A stretch of 64,000 bases of DNA, from the NCBI GenBank assembly GCA_019912385.1, contig JAIOIW010000080.1:1-64000 (forward strand), written 5' to 3'. The notes below the pieces were generated by a model. That model did not search any database, had not been told where the DNA came from, and saw only the letters and a program-made list of their open reading frames with translations. This stretch comes from Notoacmeibacter sp. (lineage in GTDB: Bacteria > Pseudomonadota > Alphaproteobacteria > Rhizobiales > Rhizobiaceae). This document shows, piece after piece, positions 63,991 through 64,000 of this stretch; positions within the stretch are counted from its first letter, which is position 1; every line of letters begins with the position of its first letter. The position numbers were made by a program, and so were the translations under genes.

Positions 63991-64000
63991 CCCCGGAAAA

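Overview
The window is a high-GC bacterial chromosome segment that reads as an alphaproteobacterium of the Hyphomicrobiales (Rhizobiales) type. Evidence: a SAM-II riboswitch before metA; a 6S RNA-like locus before the 5-formyltetrahydrofolate cyclo-ligase gene; the order helicase / S4 protein / fdxA / carD / rpoH2; phaAB divergent from phaR; a CtrA-type TTAA-N7-TTAA box; and a local cluster of GANTC (CcrM) sites. I see no rRNA, tRNA, insertion sequence, transposase or CRISPR array.

Layout. 1-1600: an acetyltransferase fragment, metA with SAM-II riboswitch and attenuator, and a small secreted protein. 1.9-3.6 kb: 6S-like RNA, cyclo-ligase and YmdB phosphodiesterase. 3.6-6.4 kb: cheW and a NIT-domain chemoreceptor. 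6.6-10.1 kb: TPP riboswitch and thiBPQ thiamine importer. 10.2-18.2 kb: M48 lipoprotein protease, then the minus-strand block rpoH2, carD, fdxA, S4 protein, SUV3-like helicase. 18.2-18.8 kb: a non-coding region made of two related ~271-bp units rich in GTTAAC and GANTC. 19.3-22.1 kb: PHB genes phaB, phaA and divergent phaR. 22.2-31.3 kb: ggt, a membrane protein, rpmF, mtgA, ispA, a hybrid histidine kinase with a CtrA box, ispG and bdhA. 31.3-39.3 kb: TetR with its operator, periplasmic molybdenum hydroxylase iorAB, and an RND pump with adaptor. 39.4-44.8 kb: SDR/LysR pair and pyruvate carboxylase. 45-51.2 kb: a complete liv ABC importer whose LivG carries an extra C-terminal helix-hairpin-helix module. 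51.5-56 kb: hydroxyproline catabolism (epimerase, D-hydroxyproline oxidase, deaminase) with a GntR regulator and two TGATATATCA operators. 56-58.6 kb: mmsA and a LysR.

The most unusual part is the right end (58.7-64 kb): a secreted phospholipase A2-like protein, a large phospholipase D-like lipoprotein, a 232-bp hairpin-rich non-coding stretch with a 33-bp near-perfect palindrome, and a 751-residue Cas9-like protein. This protein keeps every RuvC and HNH catalytic residue, the arginine-rich bridge helix and a Cas9-type C-terminus, but most of the recognition lobe is absent. No cas1, cas2, csn2 or repeat array is visible before the window ends 66 bp after the gene, so whether it uses a CRISPR array, a local guide RNA or another guide is open.

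Metabolically the window links acetyl-CoA and PHB turnover (phaAB, bdhA, pyc) through recurrent TGC-N3-GCA palindromes that resemble PhaR sites, together with amino-acid uptake and degradation (liv, hydroxyproline, mmsA). Cell-cycle style control is suggested by the CtrA box at the hybrid kinase and by the GANTC/GTTAAC cluster.
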